7,345 nt of DNA. Source: Flavobacterium psychrophilum (lineage in GTDB: Bacteria; Bacteroidota; Bacteroidia; Flavobacteriales; Flavobacteriaceae). Positions 1-3,763 of the stretch are shown piece after piece (position 1 is the stretch's first letter; every line of letters starts with the position of its first letter). The stretch covers positions 5,065 to 12,409 of the forward strand of contig DYPB01000046.1 of the NCBI GenBank assembly GCA_020720185.1, in the 5' to 3' direction. The notes under the pieces are model-generated. The model was not told where the DNA came from and made no database searches. It saw only the letters and a list, made by a program, of their open reading frames with translations. The translations under genes were made by a program, and so were the position numbers.

Positions 1-22
1 AAAAATTAACTAAAAATTAACT
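1..22. repeat. Tandem 11-bp repeat (AAAAATTAACT x2) upstream of the ParB-like gene
   Basis: AAAAATTAACT occurs twice head to tail at 1-11 and 12-22, and ends two bases before the ATG at 25. The tract carries several TAA stops and fills the immediate 5' side of the first gene. It could be part of an operator, an A-rich translation enhancer of the kind Bacteroidetes use instead of a Shine-Dalgarno, or a slippage duplication. The window begins here, so further copies to the left cannot be excluded. Confidence 0.6.
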
Positions 23-24
23 AA

Positions 25-717
25 ATGAAAACAAATAATTATGACCTGTTTAGCTTTATGCCGAATAACAGGGGCATTAATAACAGCTTTGTGAACAGGC
101 TTATTACAAGTATTAAAAAAATCGGTTATATCGAAAGTAAACCCATTACCGTCGATTCAAATCTGACAATTATCGACGGTCAGCACCGATTTCATGCATG
201 CAAAAAAATGGGCATTCCTGTGTTCTACGAGATTTCGGAAAATATAGATAAAAATAGCGCTATCATTTCGCTTAACAGCACCCAAAATATTTGGAGATTA
301 AAGGAATATGTTGATTATCATGCAAGTAATGGCCTGCAATGTTATAAAGAGTTGCAGGATTTTGAAAATAAATACAAACTTGGTATAAGTAATTCTATTG
401 TTATATGTCACAGAACAGGAGCATCCGTTCAGATAAGAAAAGGGATTGAGTTTATTTTAAACGAACAAAGGCATGATGTCGCTATTTTTATTAATAAAGC
501 ATTTAATAACATTCCATTTGCGAAATCAAAACACTTTATAGATGCTGTTACTATACTGCACAAGAAAACGACTGATAAAAATGTCAGAAAAATAATGAAT
601 AACATATTGGCAATCAGCAAGCAAGTAGATGCATACAGCTATCTTATTGTCTTTGAAAACATGCTTAACAAACATGTTCAAAAAGAAGAAAACAAAGTTT
701 ATTTAAGACAAAACTAA
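25..717 (+). CDS. ParB/sulfiredoxin-fold (ParB N-terminal domain-like) phage protein
   Basis: This 230-residue protein carries a recognisable ParB N-terminal/sulfiredoxin-like core at about residues 25-75. The segment leading to PITV and then the IIDGQHR box (49-55) with the following C-K-x-M-G-I-P-V match the usual (V/I)xDGxHRxxAxxxxGxxxxP pattern. Downstream, residues 83-110 (an N-x-x-Q-x-x-W stretch, then a Y-x-x-Y-H-A-S-N-G block) resemble the region after the core in phage ParB-like proteins. The C-terminal 100 residues are lysine-rich and helical-looking. ParB-fold proteins bind DNA, and some hydrolyse CTP or act as nucleases; phage members of this size mostly have no assigned role. No ParA partner or parS-like site is visible, so a partition role is not supported. 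The start is ATG after an A-rich stretch, and the next gene begins four bases after the stop, suggesting an operon. Confidence 0.75.
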   Translation: MKTNNYDLFSFMPNNRGINNSFVNRLITSIKKIGYIESKPITVDSNLTIIDGQHRFHACKKMGIPVFYEISENIDKNSAIISLNSTQNIWRLKEYVDYHASNGLQCYKELQDFENKYKLGISNSIVICHRTGASVQIRKGIEFILNEQRHDVAIFINKAFNNIPFAKSKHFIDAVTILHKKTTDKNVRKIMNNILAISKQVDAYSYLIVFENMLNKHVQKEENKVYLRQN

Positions 718-721
718 AACA

Positions 722-1078
722 ATGAAAAACAACAAACAGCGTTTTGAGTTCAACTTGCTAGAATGCGAATTGTCATCAAGCAAAGGGGAATTAATTGTAT
801 ATGCTGAAAATGCGATTAAAGTTGAGCATATAACAGCGCAGATGTCAAATTTTGTTGATATTTTTTATAAAACAATTTTGGAATTTGAGAAGTGCGGGCT
901 GCCCTATCTCGCTGAATCTGACCTATACGCACTAGGTGATAAAATTAACAGTTTATTAACAAAGATAAACTCAGAAATAACATCGAGAGAAGAAGACGAG
1001 AGAGAAGAGAATGCCAGAAATATTGAAAAAGACGAAGCGCAAATGCTTCAAAATCAATGGGTTGACATAAAATGGTAG
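722..1078 (+). CDS. Hypothetical acidic helical protein, 118 residues
   Basis: I do not recognise this family. The ATG lies four bases after the stop of the ParB-like gene (722 after 717), preceded by A-rich sequence, which indicates co-transcription. The N-terminal half has mixed strand-like character, and residues 37-80 look helical. The C-terminal part, about residues 80-112, is highly charged (Glu/Asp/Arg/Lys runs from purine-rich GAGAAGA DNA) and could form a coiled coil, ending in W-V-D-I-K-W. There is no signal peptide, membrane segment or Cys/His cluster. The gene ends 10 bases before a strong hairpin with a T-rich tail, so it is probably the last gene of the leftward operon. The open frame, start context and tight spacing support a real gene; function is unknown. 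Confidence 0.7.
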   Translation: MKNNKQRFEFNLLECELSSSKGELIVYAENAIKVEHITAQMSNFVDIFYKTILEFEKCGLPYLAESDLYALGDKINSLLTKINSEITSREEDEREENARNIEKDEAQMLQNQWVDIKW

Positions 1079-1088
1079 GCGAACACGC

Positions 1089-1128
1089 AAACATGCAAAC
1101 ACACGCATTTGCGTGTTTGCATGTTTTT
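1089..1128 (+). terminator. Rho-independent terminator closing the first operon
   Basis: AAACATGCAAAC (1089-1100) pairs with GTTTGCATGTTT (1115-1126), and ACGC (1103-1106) pairs with GCGT (1111-1114). This gives a 16-bp stem with a 2-nt bulge (AC, 1101-1102) and a 4-nt loop. T-rich sequence follows (TTTTT then ATTTAGTTC then TTTTT). It lies just after the stop at 1078, in the only gap before the next gene. A second, mutually exclusive pairing, AACACGCAAA (1082-1091) with TTTGCGTGTT (1108-1117), is also possible because GCAAACA-type words recur on the left side. Confidence 0.8.
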
Positions 1129-1166
1129 ATTTAGTTCTTTTTATCATAAATTAAAACATTGTAAAT

Positions 1167-1442
1167 ATGTTAAAGTTTAGAGCAAAAATTTTAAAAGGGT
1201 TGTCTGGAAGCTATTATATTTCTTATATTGTCTCAAACAACAAAGGAGAAATTTTAAAAGCAGATTTTTTAGACAATAAAGAAGATGACGATGGTTTTAT
1301 CACAATTTCGTTTGATATTTCAGAAATAGACCACAAAGCAAAACATGAAAAATGCTTCAATGGTCTTCGTCGTTTTAGCGAAGAATTATTTAATTTTTTA
1401 TGTGATAAGCGTGCAAGGCTTAAAAAAAAATTCAGGTTGTAG
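1167..1442 (+). CDS. Hypothetical basic protein, 91 residues
   Basis: I do not recognise a family. The ATG at 1167 follows GTAAAT, about 40 bases after the upstream terminator, so this gene probably has its own promoter, but no TAnnTTTG element is visible in 1130-1166. The first 53 residues alternate hydrophobic and polar residues, suggesting beta strands, with an acidic turn (K-E-D-D-D-G) near 38-43. The rest is lysine/arginine rich and ends in a basic tail (K-R-A-R-L-K-K-K-F-R-L). The 3' end of the gene lies inside a DNA repeat whose other copy is in the leader of the replication initiator. In that copy the same frame reads C-G-K-R-A-R-L-R-K-N and then stop, so part of a similar gene may have been duplicated or lost there. 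Confidence 0.6.
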   Translation: MLKFRAKILKGLSGSYYISYIVSNNKGEILKADFLDNKEDDDGFITISFDISEIDHKAKHEKCFNGLRRFSEELFNFLCDKRARLKKKFRL

Positions 1443-1454
1443 AACAGATAACCC
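1401..1454 (+). repeat. Dispersed structured repeat, copy A (partner at 3660-3712)
   Basis: Aligned by eye to 3660-3712. The first 22 bases (1401-1422) match at 21 positions and the last 22 (1433-1454 versus 3691-3712) at 19, separated by an A-run of slightly different length. Both copies contain the mini-hairpin TAAGC-GTGCAAG-GCTTA (here 1406-1422). Copy A can also form TTCAGGTT (1431-1438) with AACCCTGAA (1450-1458, one bulge). It spans the stop codon of the 91-residue gene, and similarity continues past the stop, so coding constraint alone does not explain it. Confidence 0.75.
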
Positions 1455-1462
1455 TGAAATAT

Positions 1463-1481
1463 AAATTGATAGCAATTTTTT
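1463..1481 (+). terminator. Weak A/T-rich terminator-like hairpin after the 91-residue gene
   Basis: AAATTG (1463-1468) pairs with CAATTT (1473-1478) around the loop ATAG, and a T run follows to 1481. The stem is short and A/T rich, so it may be only a weak terminator. It lies 20 bases past the stop at 1442 and just upstream of the promoter for the next gene, which is where a terminator would be expected. The A/T tracts from 1476 to 1514 could equally be an UP-like or bent element for that promoter. Confidence 0.4.
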
Positions 1482-1511
1482 AAAAAAAAAATTAAAAATT
1501 TTTGCATTTTT

Positions 1512-1543
1512 TTTGGTAGATACAATTATTAGTTGTATATTTG
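1512..1543 (+). promoter_or_regulatory. Bacteroidetes-type promoter for the ring-nuclease gene
   Basis: TTTG at 1512-1515 and TATATTTG at 1536-1543 are separated by 20 bases, matching the Bacteroidetes consensus TTTG-N19-21-TAnnTTTG. Long A and T tracts at 1476-1511 directly upstream resemble an UP element. The expected start point is near 1547-1550, giving a leader of about 35 bases. Because the in-frame TTG at 1513 lies upstream of the predicted RNA start, the ATG at 1585 is the credible start codon. Confidence 0.75.
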
Positions 1544-1584
1544 TAGAGTCAAAAGCAATAAAGCTAAGACATAAAAAAAAGATT

Positions 1585-2148
1585 ATGAAAAATTTAACGG
1601 AAAGTCAAATTAGCAAATTAGTTTCTTACTCAGTTTCTTACTCAAATGAAAGCGCATATGCGTATTCCGACGAAATAAAAGCACTAGCCAAAGAAGTCGC
1701 CGAAGCCGGCGACGATATTGATGATATAGAAGAAGAGATTTTTAATAATATAGAAGTCTTTCTTGCATACTATGACTATGAAGAGTGCGAGCACCAAGGC
1801 GCATATTTGCGCCACATCTGGCGCAAACAAAAAAGAGTTACTATCTTAAACACAAGCATTTTAACCGCTTACGGGGACTTTCGCTACGAACAGATTGACG
1901 TTGAGCAAGCTAAAAATTTAATAGCATACGGTTTCGAGAGCGCGGTTGGGCATGCATCGACAGCTGATATCTTAACTCAGCTATTAGACACTCCTGTTCC
2001 GATGAACCGCACTCAGTTTTCGCAAGAATTAGGCGATATTGCGCTTGTTTTCAAGCTAAACGGGCGGGCAGAAGAGGGCAAAATACTGACCGTATCCGAA
2101 ATCGAAGCTATCGGCTACGAGTTCGGGATTCTCGAAAGAACAGCTTAA
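1585..2148 (+). CDS. acrIII-1: Putative AcrIII-1 family viral ring nuclease (DUF1874/STIV-B116-like) with acidic N-terminal extension
   Basis: The 187-residue protein has two parts. Residues 85-185 match the DUF1874/STIV-B116/YddF family: a V-T-I-L-N-T-S-I-L opening, V-G-H-A-S-T (121-126), V-P-M-N-R (138-142), a G-D-I-A-L-V-F strand (150-156), R-A-E-E-G-K-I-L (161-168) and the ending Y-E-F-G-I-L-E-R. Family members such as SIRV1 gp29 are metal-independent phosphodiesterases that cut cyclic tetra-adenylate and so silence type III CRISPR effectors. The key residues as I remember them (H47, R66, R85, E88) correspond with exact spacing to H123, R142, R161 and E164. Residues 1-84 are extra: Ser/Tyr-rich, then strongly acidic (about 18 D/E versus 9 K/R), with no family I recognise. 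The start is ATG after an A-run; an in-frame TTG at 1513 is rejected because it precedes the promoter start point. The gene is more G+C rich than its neighbours. Catalytic activity is inferred. Confidence 0.85.
   Translation: MKNLTESQISKLVSYSVSYSNESAYAYSDEIKALAKEVAEAGDDIDDIEEEIFNNIEVFLAYYDYEECEHQGAYLRHIWRKQKRVTILNTSILTAYGDFRYEQIDVEQAKNLIAYGFESAVGHASTADILTQLLDTPVPMNRTQFSQELGDIALVFKLNGRAEEGKILTVSEIEAIGYEFGILERTA
1621..1644 (+). repeat. Perfect 12-bp in-frame tandem duplication in the ring-nuclease gene
   Basis: GTTTCTTACTCA occurs twice without a gap at 1621-1632 and 1633-1644. Twelve bases is four codons, so the duplication encodes V-S-Y-S twice (residues 13-20) and keeps the frame. Identity at the DNA level, with identical codons, suggests a recent slippage duplication in the N-terminal extension. 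Confidence 0.9.
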
Positions 2149-2153
2149 TCAAT

Positions 2154-2202
2154 TATATTTGAGCGGTTTGCGGCGATGCTTTTTTCGCTCGTGAGCCGCT
2201 CA
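2154..2202 (+). promoter_or_regulatory. Spacer with -7-like element overlapping a G+C-rich hairpin
   Basis: TATATTTG at 2154-2161, just after the ring-nuclease stop, matches the TAnnTTTG -7 element, although no good TTTG/TTG stands 17-23 bases upstream. The T and G at its end begin a 7-bp inverted repeat: TGAGCGG (2160-2166) with CCGCTCA (2196-2202). Inside it, GCGA (2173-2176) can pair with TCGC (2185-2188) around a T-rich loop. No T-run follows, so a simple intrinsic terminator is unlikely. It may be an operator at a promoter for the 62-residue gene or a processed stem between genes. The rest of the 97-base spacer (2203-2245) shows nothing I can name. Confidence 0.4.
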
Positions 2203-2245
2203 TTTAGCATGACTTCAAACACGCCGAATCGCAACATCTAAAAAT

Positions 2246-2434
2246 ATGAGGAAGATAGTAAAACTTAATTCAAGCGGCGAAGTTCCGCTTGAATTATTTC
2301 ATTCATTGAAAACTTTTTTTATTAAATACCCTGAATTTTTGACGAAAAAATCAAGTATTGAGATGTATTTATCACGAAAAAAAAAACCGTTTAAAACGGC
2401 TGAATTTACTTTAGTTCGTTTAACGGTTGAATAG
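2246..2434 (+). CDS. Hypothetical small basic protein, 62 residues
   Basis: No family recognised. The ATG has the usual A-rich upstream context (TAAAAAT). The product is basic, with a short amphipathic middle section (L-F-H-S-L-K-T-F-F-I-K-Y) and a lysine cluster S-R-K-K-K-P-F at about residues 43-49; a nucleic-acid-binding role is possible but unsupported. There are no Cys/His clusters or membrane segments. The early coding region carries a perfect 12-bp inverted repeat (2266-2296). Near the 3' end, AACCGTT (2385-2391) can pair with AACGGTT (2422-2428). The methyltransferase-like gene starts 26 bases after the stop, so the two are probably co-transcribed. The dense secondary structure leaves open that the segment works mainly as RNA or DNA signal. 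Confidence 0.5.
   Translation: MRKIVKLNSSGEVPLELFHSLKTFFIKYPEFLTKKSSIEMYLSRKKKPFKTAEFTLVRLTVE
2266..2296. repeat. Perfect 12-bp inverted repeat, 7-nt spacer, at the 5' end of the 62-residue gene
   Basis: TAATTCAAGCGG (2266-2277) is the exact reverse complement of CCGCTTGAATTA (2285-2296), separated by CGAAGTT. As RNA it is a stable hairpin 20 bases inside the coding region; as DNA it is an operator-like dyad. Encoding L-N-S-S-G-E-V-P-L-E-L does not require such symmetry. Confidence 0.85.
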
Positions 2435-2460
2435 CGCAAAAATTTCTTAATTAAACTCAA

Positions 2461-3297
2461 ATGATAAAAAAAATAACATACAAAACAATCGATTTGTTCG
2501 GAAACGAAACTATCAACTTTATAGAAACGAAAAAAAGAACAGGTAAAACGCTATTTGATGATTACGAAGCGTTTGTAGAAAAATTTAAAGACAAAAAAAC
2601 AACTGACGATTGCTATACTCCAGATGCTGTTTATAAAGTTGTTTTAAATTTCGTATCTGATAAATTTGATTTAAACGGATACGAAATTATACGCCCCTTT
2701 TACCAGGATGGGGATTTTGAGAGTATTGAATATTCAAAAAATTGTATTGTTATTGACAACCCTCCTTTTTCAATTATTTCAAAAATAGCAAAGTTTTATA
2801 TTAAAAAAGGCATTAAGTTTTTTCTATTTGCTCCGCATTTAACTTTATTTAGTGCAGGATTTGAATGCACTTCGATTATTTGCGGCAGTGAAATTGTGTA
2901 TGAAAATGGGGCTGCTGTTAAAACTTCTTTTTTATCTAATTTATTTGGTGATGTAAGGGTAATGACTGCCCCTGCACTGTATAATGAATTTGAAAAAATA
3001 AAAGACAATAACAAAATAAAACTGCCGAAATACGAATATCCTAACAATGTTTTAACAGTTTCAAAAGTTCAAAAATTAGTAGAAAATGGAATAACATTAG
3101 AAATAAAAAATGAACATTGTAAGCATATTAGAGTGTTAGATGACCAGAGAAAACATAAAAAAGCAATATTTGGAAGTGGCTTTTTATTAGCAGAAAAAGC
3201 AGCAGCAGAAAAAGAAAAAGAAATTATATTTGTATGGAAATTATCTCTAAAAGAATTACAAATTATAAAATCTTTGGACTGTGATAATTGCCGCTAA
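2461..3297 (+). CDS. Putative N6-adenine methyltransferase-like protein (DNPPF motif)
   Basis: A 278-residue protein with the catalytic-style motif D-N-P-P-F-S at 99-104, the motif IV signature of N6-adenine DNA methyltransferases (D/N-P-P-Y/F), preceded by the strand I-V-I. Upstream, D-D-C-Y-T-P (49-54) followed by a helix resembles the x-x-x-T-P entry segment of phage and EcoRI-type adenine methylases. R-P-F-Y-Q-D-G-D-F-E (78-87) stands where the SAM-binding motif would be. A classic F-x-G-x-G motif I is not visible, so SAM binding is uncertain. After motif IV comes a hydrophobic strand (F-F-L-F-A-P, 120-125). Residues 243-255 form an A/E/K-rich helical stretch, and the end has C-D-N-C. A likely role is modification of phage DNA against host restriction, or a catalytically altered relative. 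No restriction endonuclease partner is nearby. It follows the 62-residue gene by 26 bases. Confidence 0.6.
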   Translation: MIKKITYKTIDLFGNETINFIETKKRTGKTLFDDYEAFVEKFKDKKTTDDCYTPDAVYKVVLNFVSDKFDLNGYEIIRPFYQDGDFESIEYSKNCIVIDNPPFSIISKIAKFYIKKGIKFFLFAPHLTLFSAGFECTSIICGSEIVYENGAAVKTSFLSNLFGDVRVMTAPALYNEFEKIKDNNKIKLPKYEYPNNVLTVSKVQKLVENGITLEIKNEHCKHIRVLDDQRKHKKAIFGSGFLLAEKAAAEKEKEIIFVWKLSLKELQIIKSLDCDNCR

Positions 3298-3352
3298 AGA
3301 TTAAGCATTAAATCAAGATGTTATTTTTATTTATCAATTAAATATTAAAGTT

Positions 3353-3586
3353 ATGTTTTACGAAAAAATTAATAAAAAAATCGCCAGTTTCATTTCTGAA
3401 ACTGGTATAGAACCAAATTTAATTATTATGAATTGCGATGATTTTATTGAGTTTAAAAAAATGGTTGAAAAGAATATTATTAATTATAATATTCTTAATA
3501 TTGCAAAATTAAAATACATGAATAAAGAAATAATTAGAACAAAAAACATTGAAAAAGGCGAAATTCGTGTTGGATTATTTATTTAA
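3353..3586 (+). CDS. Hypothetical small protein, 77 residues
   Basis: No family recognised. The ATG at 3353 follows ATTAAAGTT, 55 bases after the methyltransferase-like gene, in the A-rich start context common here. The protein is rich in Ile, Asn and Lys and has a likely strand-turn-helix at residues 15-40 (G-I-E-P-N-L-I-I-M-N then D-D-F-I-E-F-K-K-M-V) and a basic C-terminal half. There are no membrane or metal-binding features. Early in the gene lies a 9-bp inverted repeat (3384-3405). The last 13 coding bases, GGATTATTTATTT, recur 48 bases further on at 3620-3632, after the stop. The A+T-rich composition matches its neighbours, giving weak support as a real gene. Confidence 0.5.
   Translation: MFYEKINKKIASFISETGIEPNLIIMNCDDFIEFKKMVEKNIINYNILNIAKLKYMNKEIIRTKNIEKGEIRVGLFI
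3384..3405. repeat. Perfect 9-bp inverted repeat near the start of the 77-residue gene
   Basis: CCAGTTTCA (3384-3392) is the exact reverse complement of TGAAACTGG (3397-3405), with a four-base loop TTTC. It lies 31 bases downstream of the ATG, much like the inverted repeat near the start of the 62-residue gene. It is a stable RNA hairpin able to slow early elongation, or a dyad protein site. Confidence 0.75.
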
Positions 3587-3632
3587 GACATAACCATTAA
3601 ATATCCGCAACAAAATGCAGGATTATTTATTT
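3572..3632 (+). repeat. 13-bp direct repeat straddling the end of the 77-residue gene
   Basis: GGATTATTTATTT occurs at 3572-3584, including the last codons of the gene, and again at 3620-3632. The low-complexity A/T content makes it weakly significant; it may be a small duplication scar at the junction where the leader of the replication initiator begins. Confidence 0.5.
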
Positions 3633-3651
3633 TTTCTGTTATAAATTTTTG

Positions 3652-3659
3652 TATTTTTG
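3652..3659 (+). promoter_or_regulatory. Candidate -7 element for the replication-initiator leader
   Basis: TATTTTTG fits TAnnTTTG. No clear TTTG/TTG lies 17-23 bases upstream, so the match is half a promoter. Its position, immediately before the structured leader (3660-3750), is the main support. The predicted start point would be close to 3663-3666, right at the first hairpin. Confidence 0.45.
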
Positions 3660-3750
3660 TGTGGTAAGCGTGCAAGGCTTAGAAAAAATTAAGGTTGTAA
3701 AACCGATAACCCGATTACATTGCTTGCACCAATGTATTTCGGGTTTTTTT
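3660..3750 (+). ncRNA. Structured leader or small RNA with loop-loop complementarity, upstream of the replication initiator
   Basis: This roughly 90-nt segment starts with the second copy (3660-3712) of the dispersed repeat and ends in an intrinsic terminator, 14 bases before the ATG at 3764. A 5' hairpin, TAAGC (3665-3669) with GCTTA (3677-3681), exposes the 7-nt loop GTGCAAG (3670-3676). The terminator hairpin exposes the 7-nt loop CTTGCAC (3723-3729), its exact reverse complement. GGTT (3693-3696) can pair with AACC (3708-3711), the foot of the terminator stem, as a weak competitor. The arrangement suggests either an attenuator controlling the downstream gene or a free small RNA. The frame matching the 91-residue gene stops at 3689-3691. 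No known riboswitch class was recognised. Confidence 0.55.
3708..3750 (+). terminator. Intrinsic terminator just upstream of the replication initiator
   Basis: AACCCGA (3708-3714) pairs with TCGGGTT (3739-3745), and TACATTG (3716-3722) pairs with CAATGTA (3730-3736), with a small internal loop and a 7-nt apical loop (3723-3729). A run of seven T follows at 3744-3750. It stands inside the leader, not after a gene end, so it would act as an attenuator for transcripts heading into 3764, or as the 3' end of a small RNA. Confidence 0.8.
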
Positions 3751-3763
3751 AACATAATGGAGC

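Noticed and set aside
429..620. Minus-strand frame with a hydrophobic, membrane-like product inside the ParB-like gene
   Set aside because: The hydrophobicity is the expected antisense reading of Lys/Asn/Ile-rich coding DNA; similar frames at 2796-3047, 4711-4917, 5709-5897 and 5894-6085 were rejected for the same reason.
25..717. ParB-like gene as evidence for a plasmid partition locus
   Set aside because: No ParA-type ATPase, no parS-like inverted repeats and no plasmid replication gene are nearby, while terminase genes point to a phage.
1223..1525. 100-codon open frame on the minus strand, opposite the 91-residue gene
   Set aside because: Composition is that of an antisense shadow (Leu/Phe/Ser/Lys rich). 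It covers the hairpin and the poly-A/T tract, has no minus-strand promoter, and opposes the direction of every supported gene.
1513..1584. N-terminal extension of the ring-nuclease gene from TTG 1513
   Set aside because: It would require translation from inside the promoter, upstream of the predicted RNA start; the ATG at 1585 after an A-run fits the other genes.
2661..2668. TAAATTTG inside the methyltransferase-like gene (and TATATTTG at 3225-3232) as promoters
   Set aside because: No TTTG/TTG at suitable spacing was seen for the 3225 match, and such 8-mers are expected by chance in A/T-rich coding DNA; neither sits immediately before a gene start.
3660..3763. Open reading through the leader in another frame (V-V-S-V-Q-G-L-E-K...) as a gene
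   Set aside because: There is no suitable start codon, it runs through the terminator hairpin and T-run, and ends inside the initiator; RNA structure explains the sequence better.
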